Origin: JAAAOZ01 sp964496595
Lineage (GTDB): Bacteria > Chloroflexota > Anaerolineae > B4-G1 > SLSP01
Assembly: GCA_964496595.1 (NCBI GenBank)
Contig: CAZCAI010000076.1
Location: 1-22,323, forward strand
Reading direction: 5' to 3'
Length of the DNA: 22,323 bases
Part shown: in pieces, positions 1 to 6,655 of the stretch
How positions within the stretch are numbered: position 1 is the first letter of the stretch
How the letters are laid out: each line of letters starts with the position of its first letter
Translations under genes and position numbers: made by a program
Notes under the pieces: generated by a model
What the model was told of the DNA's origin: nothing
Database searches by the model: none
What the model saw: the letters and a program-made list of their open reading frames with translations, nothing else

Positions 1-287
1 AAGCCCAGATAGAAGTTGCCGAAGAACCCGAAGATGCTGCCCCAGCCTAACGTGCCGCCCAGCACGTCGCCGATTAAGTTGCCGATGGCCGATCCCCACG
101 CGCCGGCCGGCCCGAACATCAGGCCGAAGATCGCGGGGAACACATTGGCGGGGCGCACCTCGGTGATGCCGGGGATGAGAGGAATGCCGCCCTTGAAGAC
201 GATCAGCAGCGCGGCGTAAATGGCCGCCGAGAGCGAGACCAAAATGATCATCCGAGTGTACTTCCACATCGAGACGATTTCTTTCAT
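1..287 (-). CDS. ECF transporter S component, N-terminal part (truncated by window edge)
   Basis: The first 95 residues of a very hydrophobic membrane protein are present; the rest lies beyond the left edge. After a short basic start (MKEIVSMWKYTR) come a first membrane segment (about residues 13-30), the loop GGIPLIPGITEVRPAN, and then glycine-rich segments with PAIFGLMFGPAGAWGSAIGN. Gly-rich helices of this kind and the PxxxxxxGxxFGPxxG pattern are typical of substrate-binding S subunits of energy-coupling factor importers. It lies just downstream of the genes for the ECF ATPases and EcfT, which supports the call. The start is chosen because AAGGAGGG lies 8 bases before it. An in-frame ATG 25 codons upstream (362-360) has only a distant GGAGGTGA. 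The substrate cannot be read from this fragment; the neighbouring phosphorylase and MtnA-like isomerase suggest a nucleoside or thio-nucleoside (inference). Confidence 0.75.
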   Translation of the reverse strand, partial: MKEIVSMWKYTRMIILVSLSAAIYAALLIVFKGGIPLIPGITEVRPANVFPAIFGLMFGPAGAWGSAIGNLIGDVLGGTLGWGSIFGFFGNFYLG

Positions 288-393
288 TTTAAAAACCCTC
301 CTTGGGTGATAGTAAAATAGTAATTGAATGATAATGAACGATCTGAATGATACGCCCTGCATTAGATTATCTTGGTGTCACCTCCTTCTTCAG

Positions 394-1191
394 TCATTCT
401 ATTGAGAGCCAAGGCTGCGTCGGTGGATACGATACAAACTGAGCTGCTTCACACGGGCAAGCCTCTTTTTTGGGAGGCGATTGTCGCAACACATCGATGA
501 AGAGGTTGATAATCGTCTTGCGCTTCGACTCCAACCCGCGCACGATGGTCAGCTCTTTTTCCAGGCCGGCGCCCCAATTGATGGAGATCGCAACAGCGGC
601 ATAGTGGATGCCCAACTCGCGGGCCAGGGGCGCTTCGGGCACGCCCGTCATCCCGACGACATCGCCGCCCAACTGCGCCAACATCCGCACCTCGGCGGGC
701 GTCTCGAATCGCGGGCCGTTGGTACAGGCGTAGACGCCTTGAGGGATCACCTCCAGTCCCTTCGCCGCCGCTTGGGCCAGCAATTGCTCGCGCAGCGCGG
801 GGCAGTAGGGCTGATCCATCACCGTGTGGACGACGCCGCTCTCCTCGCCATCGAAGAATGTGCACTCGCGCCCCTGCGTGAAATCGAGGAACTGATCCAA
901 CACGACCAGCGCACCGGGCGGCGCCTCGCGGTGCAGAGAGCCGACGGCGAAGGTCGCCAAGGCGCGATCCACCTCGAGTTGGTGGAGCGCCATGATGTTG
1001 GCGCGGTAGTTGATGCTGTGCGGTGGGATCTGATGCTCCGGCCCGTGGCGCGGCAGGAAGATCAACCCCTCCGCCTCGTCGCGCCCCACATAGAGCGGCA
1101 CATCGCCGTAGGGCGTCTCGACCTCCATCTGCTCCAATTCCAAATCCGTCAATTGATCAAATCCCGACCCGCCGATAATGGCTTGTGGCAT
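394..1191 (-). CDS. mtnP: S-methyl-5'-thioadenosine / S-methyl-5'-thioinosine phosphorylase family (PNP/MTAP family 2)
   Basis: This 265-residue cytoplasmic enzyme would split a purine nucleoside with phosphate, giving the free base and a (methylthio)ribose 1-phosphate. The family marks are all present: GGSGF (7-11), PRHG (47-50) and PPHSINYRANI (56-66) for the phosphate and sugar sites, NGPRFETPAEVRM (158-170), and GMTGVPEAPLARE (180-192). The length fits the MTAP/PNP trimer family. The purine-contacting stretch reads SINWGAG (203-209), where human-type MTAP has a TDYD motif. An Asn there suggests preference for a 6-oxopurine, as in methylthioinosine phosphorylase (inference). It starts 11 bases after ecfT ends, so it is probably cotranscribed. 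Together with the MtnA-like isomerase upstream it would form the first steps of methylthio-nucleoside salvage. Confidence 0.85.
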   Translation of the reverse strand: MPQAIIGGSGFDQLTDLELEQMEVETPYGDVPLYVGRDEAEGLIFLPRHGPEHQIPPHSINYRANIMALHQLEVDRALATFAVGSLHREAPPGALVVLDQFLDFTQGRECTFFDGEESGVVHTVMDQPYCPALREQLLAQAAAKGLEVIPQGVYACTNGPRFETPAEVRMLAQLGGDVVGMTGVPEAPLARELGIHYAAVAISINWGAGLEKELTIVRGLESKRKTIINLFIDVLRQSPPKKEACPCEAAQFVSYPPTQPWLSIE

Positions 1192-1202
1192 TTTGGCCTC
1201 CT

Positions 1203-1985
1203 TTAGAATCGAATCAACCCGTCGATCATCCCATAGCCGGCGATCTTGAAGTAGGTCAGCACGATGAAGAAGAGCGTCACGCCGGCCATCACGAGGTAAT
1301 CCTCGCGCTCAAGCTGCGGCTCCAGGTAGAAGGTGCGATCCTCGCGCGCGCCGAAGCCTTTGGCCTCCAGCGCCATCCCGAAGGTGTTGGTGCTGCGAAT
1401 CGTCGAGATGAAGACGGGGATCAGTAGCGGGATGTACTTGCGCAGGCGCTCCAGCAGATTGCCGCTGTCCAAGTCCAGGCCGCGGCTGCGCTGCGCCTGC
1501 GCGATGGTCTGCGTACTGCTGGCGATGGTCGGCACCAGGCGGAGCGAGGTCGAGATGGCGAAGCCCACCCGGTAGGGCAGGCCCACCTTGATCATGCCGA
1601 TGACCAGCTCCTCGTTGCGCGTCGTGCTGAGCAAAATCATGCCCGTCGTGATCAGCGAGTCCATCACCAGGGTGCGCGAGATGCTGTACTTGACCGCCTC
1701 GACCTCGAAGATCCAGAACCACGGCGTCTCCCCGCCGGAAAACAATGTCCACATAATCAGGCTGGAGATGGTCAGGACGATGAGGATGTAGCGAATGCGC
1801 TTGAGGTTGACCAGCGAGCGGGCGAGATAGCCCCACACCACAATCAGGGCGCTGAGCGGCAACACCCACAGCGGATTTTGAAAATAGAGCAGGACGACGA
1901 AGGCGGTCAACATCATAAAAAGCTTGGTGCGCGGGTCAAGCCGGTGAATAAAGGTGTCGCGATCTAAATAGATTTCAGAGTCCAT
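1203..1985 (-). CDS. ecfT: ECF transporter transmembrane component EcfT
   Basis: This is a 260-residue membrane protein of the CbiQ/EcfT family, the scaffold that couples the ECF ATPases to an S subunit. It opens with DRDTFIHRLDPRTKLFMML, the usual EcfT N-terminus (SxLHxLDPRxKL), followed by several hydrophobic segments. The cytoplasmic coupling helices carry AQRSRGLD (about 164-171) and EAKGFGARED (about 207-216), which match the two Arg/Gly 'ARG' motifs that dock into the ATPase grooves; the second is EAKG rather than EARG. The last helix is in the C-terminal 30 residues. Its ATG overlaps the stop codon of the ATPase gene (TGATG), so translation is probably coupled. No S subunit is fused to it; a separate one lies at the left edge. 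Confidence 0.9.
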   Translation of the reverse strand: MDSEIYLDRDTFIHRLDPRTKLFMMLTAFVVLLYFQNPLWVLPLSALIVVWGYLARSLVNLKRIRYILIVLTISSLIMWTLFSGGETPWFWIFEVEAVKYSISRTLVMDSLITTGMILLSTTRNEELVIGMIKVGLPYRVGFAISTSLRLVPTIASSTQTIAQAQRSRGLDLDSGNLLERLRKYIPLLIPVFISTIRSTNTFGMALEAKGFGAREDRTFYLEPQLEREDYLVMAGVTLFFIVLTYFKIAGYGMIDGLIRF

Positions 1986-3712
1986 CAGGCTTCCTCCACG
2001 TTAGCGCGTGCGTTGGTGCAGCGGACGAATTCTTCGGCGGATAACATCGTCTTCCCCAGGCGGTTCGAGAGGCTGACCAACTGCGGGGGCCGCAGATAGG
2101 CCTCGCGCAGCACCTCCTCCTGCGCGAAGACCTCGCGCGTCGCGCCCTCCAGCAAAATCTGTCCATCCTTGACGACGAAGACGCGGTCGGCGTACTCCGC
2201 CACAACCCACATGTGGTGCGTCACGAAGATGATCGTGCTGCCGTTCGCATTCATAGTGCGGACCAGGTTCATCATGCTGCGCTGCTCGCGATGATCCAGC
2301 CCCGTCGTCGGCTCATCCAAAATCAACACCTCCGGCTGGATGGCCAACACGGAGGCCACGGCCACGCGCTGGCGACCGCTCTTGGTCATGCTGAAGGGGT
2401 CGGCCTCCTCCTGCCCCGACAGGCCCACCGCCTCCAGCGCCTCGCTCACGCGCTGCTCGATGGCCGCCTGATCCATATCGCGCAGGCGCAGGCTGTACGA
2501 CACCTCATCGAAGACCGTCTCGGAAAATATCTGGTGATCCGGGTTCTGGAAGACATAGCCCACTTTCTTGCCCAGCTTGAAGACGCCCTGCTCGGCGGTC
2601 GTCGCCCCGTCCACCTCGATCTGGCCGCCGGTGGGCATCAGCAGGCCGTTGAAGTGCTTGACCAACGTGGTCTTGCCGCTGCCATTCTGCCCTACAATGG
2701 CGATGATCTCTCCCTGGTGGATGTCGAGGTTCGCGCCCTTGAGCGCCTCGACGCCGCCGGGGTAGGTGTGCTCTAAATTGTCGCAGTGGATGAGCACCTT
2801 ACCGCGCTGCTCGCGGCGGGCGTCATCCTCGGCCAAGAGCGCGGCGTATTTTTCCTCATCGATCTGCCAGCCGTGTTCTTGGAGATACTGCTCGCCCGCG
2901 TCCACCGTGAGCGGCAAGTCGTCCGTCGCGACGCCCAGTTGGTGGAAGAAGTTGGGCACGCCCAGCGGCATGACGCCGGTCTCGGCCATCAATTCAACCT
3001 CGCGCAAGACTTCCTGCCCCGGGCCGAGCCGCAGGATCTGCCCCTCCTTGAGCAGCAAGATCCGGTCGGCGTCGATGGCCTCCTCGGTCTCGTGCTCCAC
3101 GACGATGAGCGTCAGATCGCTGCGCCCGCGCAACGTCTGCGCGATGTCGAAGACGCCGCGCTTGCTGATCGGGTCCAGGTCGGTCGTCGGCTCGTCCATC
3201 ACCAGGATGGGCGTCTGCATCGCCAGCACGGACGCAATCGCCAGCTTCTGCTTCTGTCCGCCGGAGAGCGTGGAGGGCGGGCGATGCCGCAGCGACGCCA
3301 GCCCAACCAGGCGCAGATTCTCGTCGATCCGCCGGGCGATCTCATCGTGGGGGACGGCGAAGTTCTCCGGGCCAAAGGCGACCTCCAGCTCCACGTTGGT
3401 GGAGAAGAGCTGCGCCTCGAAATCCTGGAAGACCATGCCCAACTTCTCGGACATCTGGGCGACGGTGGCCTCGCGCGTGTCCTGATCCATCACGACGACG
3501 TGCCCGCCGAAGCGCCCGCGATGAAAGTGGGGGACGAGGCCGTTCATACTGGCGGCCAGCGTGCTCTTCCCCGCCTCCGAATGTCCCATAATGACGAGAA
3601 ACTCGCCGTTCTGGACCTCAAAAGAGACATCGTCTATCGCGGGATCGCGCTGGCCTCGGTAATGAAAACGGAGGTTCTGAATGGAAATCACAGGCTTGTT
3701 CGGTTCGTTCAT
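1985..3712 (-). CDS. ecfA: ECF transporter ATPase, two ABC domains in one chain (EcfA-EcfA' fusion)
   Basis: This 575-residue protein holds both energising ATPases of an ECF importer. Domain 1 has Walker A GHSEAGKS (43-50), Q-loop VFQDFEAQ (94-101), signature LSGGQ (149-153), Walker B ILVMDEPTTDLD (169-180) and H-loop VVEHE (204-208). Domain 2 has Walker A GQNGSGKT (341-348), Q-loop VFQNPDHQ (387-394), a non-canonical signature SMTKSGRQR (441-449) instead of LSGGQ, Walker B VLILDEPTTGLD (462-473) and H-loop VTHH (497-500). The fused two-domain form is known in several phyla (YkoD-like). A degenerate second signature means only one of the two composite ATP sites is likely to be fully active. 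The gene has its own consensus promoter upstream and overlaps ecfT by one base. Confidence 0.92.
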   Translation of the reverse strand: MNEPNKPVISIQNLRFHYRGQRDPAIDDVSFEVQNGEFLVIMGHSEAGKSTLAASMNGLVPHFHRGRFGGHVVVMDQDTREATVAQMSEKLGMVFQDFEAQLFSTNVELEVAFGPENFAVPHDEIARRIDENLRLVGLASLRHRPPSTLSGGQKQKLAIASVLAMQTPILVMDEPTTDLDPISKRGVFDIAQTLRGRSDLTLIVVEHETEEAIDADRILLLKEGQILRLGPGQEVLREVELMAETGVMPLGVPNFFHQLGVATDDLPLTVDAGEQYLQEHGWQIDEEKYAALLAEDDARREQRGKVLIHCDNLEHTYPGGVEALKGANLDIHQGEIIAIVGQNGSGKTTLVKHFNGLLMPTGGQIEVDGATTAEQGVFKLGKKVGYVFQNPDHQIFSETVFDEVSYSLRLRDMDQAAIEQRVSEALEAVGLSGQEEADPFSMTKSGRQRVAVASVLAIQPEVLILDEPTTGLDHREQRSMMNLVRTMNANGSTIIFVTHHMWVVAEYADRVFVVKDGQILLEGATREVFAQEEVLREAYLRPPQLVSLSNRLGKTMLSAEEFVRCTNARANVEEA

Positions 3713-3775
3713 TGGATAAGTGACTCCCTTATGGAGATAATAATGGGTTGGTGCTCCGAAGTGGCTTCTACCTTC

Positions 3776-3803
3776 ATTATAGAAACGGTTGGGAGCGTGT
3801 CAA
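3776..3803 (-). promoter_or_regulatory. sigma70-type promoter for ecfA-ecfT-mtnP-S component
   Basis: Read on the minus strand, a perfect TTGACA (3803-3798) is followed after 16 bases by a perfect TATAAT (3781-3776). Transcription would begin near 3769, giving a leader of about 57 bases before the ecfA start. Both hexamers match the consensus exactly, which is rare by chance in this GC-rich DNA. It lies in the 162-base gap between mtnA and ecfA, so the transporter genes can be expressed apart from mtnA. Confidence 0.75.
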
Positions 3804-3874
3804 ATAGCTTCTGGCGTGCCGTCTTACTACGCTACTCCATTCGCTTTGCTCATTACGTAGCTAACTACGAACAA

Positions 3875-4918
3875 CTACGAACGGAACTTCCCCAAGTCAT
3901 ACGGCGAGAAAATCCCCCGCTCGGTGATGACGGCGCCCACGAGGTGCGGCGGCGTGATATCGAAGGCCGGATAGTAGCCCCGCACGCCCTCCTTGGCCGT
4001 GCGCACGCCCATCGCGTGTAACACCTCGTTGGGATCACGCTCCTCGATTTCGACGGTGTCGATGGTGGGATTCTGCGCCGAGGGCGCGCCCAGGACGTAG
4101 AAGGGGACGCCGTGCTGGTGGGCCGCCAGCGCGATCTCGTAGGTGCCGATCTTGTTGACGACGTGCCCATCCAAGGTGATGACGTCGGCGGCGCAGATGA
4201 AGGCGTCCACCTTGCCCTGGGAGATGACGTGGCCGGGCATATTGTCGGTGATCAGCGTGACCGGCACGCCGATCTCGATGGCGACGCTGGCGGTCAGGCG
4301 CGCGCCCTGGAGGTAGGGCCGCGTCTCCGGCGCGATCAGGGCGATCTGCTTGCCCCGCTCCTTGGCGACCAGCAGCACGAACCCGATGAGCGTCTCCGCG
4401 AAGCATTGGGTGATGATCGTGCACGGATCGGGCAGGAGATCGACGGCGTAGGCAGCGATGGCGCGCGATCGTTGGTAGCGGGCTTCGCGCTTCGCCTCGA
4501 CGTAGGCCAGCGCCGCCGCCTCTGGGTCCTCGTCCGGCCCTGCCGCATTGGCCAACGCCTCCTCGGCCACGGCGCGGATCTTCTCCACGTGCGCCACCAT
4601 CCGCTCCGAGGTCGTCGGGCGCGCGTGGGAGAGCGCGTAGGCCGCGTTCTCCAGCAACTCCGCCGCCTCATCCGCCGGCAGCGAGCGGGCCGCGCGCGCC
4701 GCGCTCACCATCCCCATCGCCGCCGCCATCCACGGCCCGCCGCTCTGCGTGACCATGTCCGTGATCGCCTGCGCGACCTCGGTGTAGTGCCGGCAATGGA
4801 CGTACGCGACCTCGGCGGGGTAGATCCGCCGATCCAAAATGTAGACGTCGCCCTCCTCGTACCGGGCGACATTCTCATACGAAAGTAGAAATCCCAGTCC
4901 TGCATCTGCTCGTGGCAT
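3875..4918 (-). CDS. mtnA: eIF2B-like sugar-phosphate isomerase (methylthioribose-1-phosphate isomerase MtnA family)
   Basis: This 347-residue protein of the eIF-2B alpha/beta/delta family would open a 1-phosphorylated ribose ring to the ribulose form. RPTTSERM lies near 100-107. The catalytic Cys is in IITQCFAETLIG (C172), matching the MtnA THCNAGxLAT region but with FAE in place of NAG. The catalytic Asp is in CAADVITLDG (D245), followed by the family signature HVVNKIGTYE (252-261). The altered residues around Cys make the exact substrate uncertain: methylthioribose 1-phosphate, ribose 1,5-bisphosphate or a 5-deoxyribose phosphate are all possible. The start is set at 4918 because GGAGG lies 6 bases upstream; the frame stays open to 4966, but that extension lacks a binding site and runs into low-complexity repeats. 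A good promoter lies at 5123-5151. Confidence 0.85.
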   Translation of the reverse strand: MPRADAGLGFLLSYENVARYEEGDVYILDRRIYPAEVAYVHCRHYTEVAQAITDMVTQSGGPWMAAAMGMVSAARAARSLPADEAAELLENAAYALSHARPTTSERMVAHVEKIRAVAEEALANAAGPDEDPEAAALAYVEAKREARYQRSRAIAAYAVDLLPDPCTIITQCFAETLIGFVLLVAKERGKQIALIAPETRPYLQGARLTASVAIEIGVPVTLITDNMPGHVISQGKVDAFICAADVITLDGHVVNKIGTYEIALAAHQHGVPFYVLGAPSAQNPTIDTVEIEERDPNEVLHAMGVRTAKEGVRGYYPAFDITPPHLVGAVITERGIFSPYDLGKFRS

Positions 4919-5122
4919 CGTAACCTCCATAACAAAGCGACAAATGGACAAAGCATCAAATTTCAAATTGCGAATTGCGAATTTAGAATTTTGAATCTTT
5001 GCTCAGTAGCATTATTCGCAATTTGCAATTCTAAATTCCCAATTACGGAGTCGGCTACCGGGAAGAGTTCCTAAATGTAAAATATCAAATGTGATTGAGG
5101 GGGCTGCTTGCGTTCTAGTGTC
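4919..5122 (-). repeat. mtnA leader with low-complexity AATTGCG words forming a long hairpin
   Basis: The roughly 200-base untranslated leader of mtnA is made largely of short AT-rich words (AATTGCG, AATTTAGAATT, ACAAAGC). TTGCGAATTTAGAATT at 4975-4990 pairs with AATTCTAAATTCCCAA at 5027-5042 with one mismatch, so the transcript can fold into a long stem. The stem lies about 60 bases before the start codon. The same AATTCGC words recur just before the CHAT gene (6551-6636). Whether this is a regulatory fold or only a repeat insertion cannot be told. Confidence 0.5.
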
Positions 5123-5151
5123 ATTGTAGCGTAAGTTTTTCCGTTGGTCAA
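5123..5151 (-). promoter_or_regulatory. sigma70-type promoter for mtnA
   Basis: On the minus strand TTGACC (5151-5146) is followed after exactly 17 bases by TACAAT (5128-5123). That is five of six matches in each hexamer. Transcription would start near 5116 and give a leader of about 200 bases before the mtnA start. It lies back-to-back with a weaker plus-strand promoter. Confidence 0.65.
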
Positions 5152-5155
5152 AACT

Positions 5156-5207
5156 AACCAGCATCCAGCATCCAACCTCCAACCTCCAACCTCCAACTTC
5201 CAATTGC
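5156..5207. repeat. low-complexity CCAACCT / CCAGCAT word array
   Basis: Two CCAGCAT-like words are followed by three perfect CCAACCT words and one CCAACTT. The array lies exactly between the two divergent promoters. It is one of several classes of short word repeats in this window. In reverse it reads as a Leu-Glu-Val-Gly-Trp-rich pseudo-peptide, which is not a gene. Confidence 0.7.
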
Positions 5208-5231
5208 GTCTCCGCCAAGATTGACTATACT
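5204..5231 (+). promoter_or_regulatory. possible promoter for the frameshifted gene at 5295
   Basis: TATACT at 5226-5231 is a good -10 hexamer. The best -35 is TTGCGT at 5204-5209 with a 16-base spacer, which matches only TTG of the consensus. The leader would be about 58 bases and ends in AAGGAG 8 bases before the ATG at 5295. Confidence 0.35.
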
Positions 5232-5294
5232 TGCATACGAAACCCATCCAAGCAAGCGCATAATTCATTCAAACTAACGCAAGGAGAGAGCGAG

Positions 5295-6069
5295 ATGCAT
5301 ATCGTAACCCCCACCGAGATCGAGCAGGTGGCCTGGGGAGGTCAGTTGGAGCCGTTGGGCGAAGTTTATCGGCCCAAGAGCGCGGCCTCATATCGCGTCA
5401 CCCTGGGCGAGCCGGTGAGCCGCGGGGGCTGCCGTCACCACAAACGACTATATCAAGGCCTCATATCGCGTCACCCTGGGCGAGCCGGTGAGCTGGCCCG
5501 CCGAGGCGGCGATGCAGTCCGAGACGGGTAAGGCGTGGACACCGCCCGCGTCGTTGGCCGCGCGCCGCTACACACTCGTGCGCCTGGCCTGCACGCTGCA
5601 CCCGCTATCGGATCATCGCAGCCATTATGCTCAGGCGGATCTCACCGCCTACCTGCGCCCGAAGCGCGGCAGCGACAAAATCGTCGCCCACGACCTCTTC
5701 CCCAGGCGGGAGACGGTCGAGGAGACCGGCGCCTTCAAGCTGGGCCTGGGGCCGGAACTCAAGTTCGTCAATCTGGTTGATGTGAAGCTTCTGGAGGTTG
5801 GCGCGGAGATCGAGTACCCGCAGGTGACCCCCGTCATCCAGGGCTACGGCCTGGGCGAAAGCCGCCCTTACTGGCGCTTCATCCACCATTCGGGACGCCC
5901 GCTGGCAGGCTGCCACGCCGTCTACGCCGTGCTGGCTGCCCCCGCCGACGCCGACGGCATCCGCCTGACCGTTGAACTCGTCGTCACCGTTGAAACCCAT
6001 CTCGGCCCCATCCGTCTCGGCCTGCCGGCGGAGGCCAACGCGCACGTGAGCCGTGTCATCGCGATATAG
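5295..6069 (+). pseudogene. unknown protein gene split by a frameshifting 73-base insertion
   Basis: The gene starts at an ATG with AAGGAG 8 bases upstream and reads MHIVTPTEIEQVAWGGQLEP up to ASYRVTLGEPVS. There a 36-base sequence (5384-5419) is repeated exactly at 5457-5492. The offset is 73 bases, so the frame shifts and the upstream frame ends at 5531. The downstream frame continues from the second copy as ASYRVTLGEPVSWPAEAAM and runs to 6069. Removing 73 bases restores one frame of 233 residues. The product has no signal peptide or membrane segment and contains short motifs such as HDLFPRRETVEETGAFKLGLG and PYWRFIHHSG. I do not recognise the family. It could be a real pseudogene, a phase-variable switch, or an assembly artefact. 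A GTG start at 5488 could still give a 193-residue product. Confidence 0.6.
5384..5492 (+). repeat. 36-bp perfect direct repeat with 37-bp spacer inside a gene
   Basis: The 36-base sequence starting GGCCTCATATCGCGTCACCC occupies 5384-5419 and 5457-5492 without a mismatch. Bases before and after the two copies differ. The 73-base offset is not a multiple of three, so recombination between the copies would switch the reading frame of the host gene. Confidence 0.9.
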
Positions 6070-6655
6070 ATTTAACGCAAGGACGCAGGGACGCCGGGCA
6101 AGCAGCCGGGCAGTGAACTACCCGTCTGAAAGCTAAAGTTGGCTGGAAGCCGACTGAAAGAGAGCACTCGCGCAAGAATCGAGTCAACTGATGGACTTTA
6201 AGAAATTAGTGCGGGAATGGGAGCGACGGGCGATCGTCGGAAAGCATCCCGCCGCGCCCTGCGCCGAGGATTTCAATCCTCGGCTACTAAGCCAATTTCT
6301 ACGCATATTCTTCCCTTCAGTCGGACTTTAGCCGACTTCAGCTTTTAGCCTGCGATTCATCCGCAGGCGCACCGCAGGCGCACCGCAGGCGCAGGCGGGG
6401 CAAGACCACTTTTCCGACAATCAAGCGTCACACCCGTTCGGGAATAGTTTCGCCCTCGCCGCGCGGGGATGGAAGTCCCCGCGCTAAGAGAACCAAGCCC
6501 TTCGGGCTGGAGGCTTTGCCTTTTGAGCTTGGATGTTTACGTCCAGGCCTCACGCTGATTCGCAATTCGCCCATTCGCAATTCACGCATTCGCAATTCAC
6601 GCATTCGCAATTCGCAATTCTTAATTCGCTTATTCCCACAACCAAGGAGCAAAAA
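6070..6655 (+). repeat. hairpin- and repeat-rich spacer before the CHAT gene
   Basis: This 586-base stretch has no convincing gene; the only small frame with an ATG (6191-6331, 46 codons) lacks a binding site and overlaps a hairpin. It holds an almost perfect palindrome at 6263-6284 (GCCGAGGATT, TC, AATCCTCGGC), AGTCGG/CCGACT stems near 6318-6337, and a GCCTGCG/CGCAGGC stem at 6347-6367. It then has three 11-base CCGCAGGCGCA units from 6361, a 9-bp stem at 6461-6484 (GCGCGGGGA/TCCCCGCGC) and AGCCC-TTC-GGGCT at 6496-6508. From 6551 to 6636 it turns into ATTCGCAATTCAC words. None of the hairpins has a T tract, so they look like dispersed repeats rather than terminators. Confidence 0.6.

Noticed and set aside
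374..385. GGAGGTGACACC before the S component as a riboswitch or true start signal
   Set aside because: It is 15 bases from the next in-frame ATG and no riboswitch fold was recognised; the ATG at 287 has a better site.
2786..4021. 411-residue open frame on the plus strand opposite ecfA and mtnA
   Set aside because: It is antisense to two well-supported genes and has an Arg/His/Asp-rich composition typical of GC-rich shadow frames; no binding site or known motif is seen.
4112..4888. 258-residue plus-strand frame opposite mtnA
   Set aside because: Shadow of the isomerase gene with biased composition and no domain motif.
4919..4966. Upstream start for mtnA at 4966
   Set aside because: No binding site, and the extension is coded by repeat words; the ATG at 4918 has GGAGG at the right spacing.
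5012..5268. Two minus-strand frames with Leu-Glu-Val-Gly-Trp repeats
   Set aside because: They are read-outs of the CCAACCT words and of the divergent promoter region, not proteins.
6191..6331. 46-codon frame in the spacer before the CHAT gene
   Set aside because: No ribosome binding site, and its middle is coded by a palindromic repeat; it may be a remnant of something longer.
6533..6655. Longer N-terminus of the CHAT protein from 6533
   Set aside because: The added residues are coded by ATTCGCAATTCAC repeats, and the internal ATG at 6656 has a well-placed AAGGAG.
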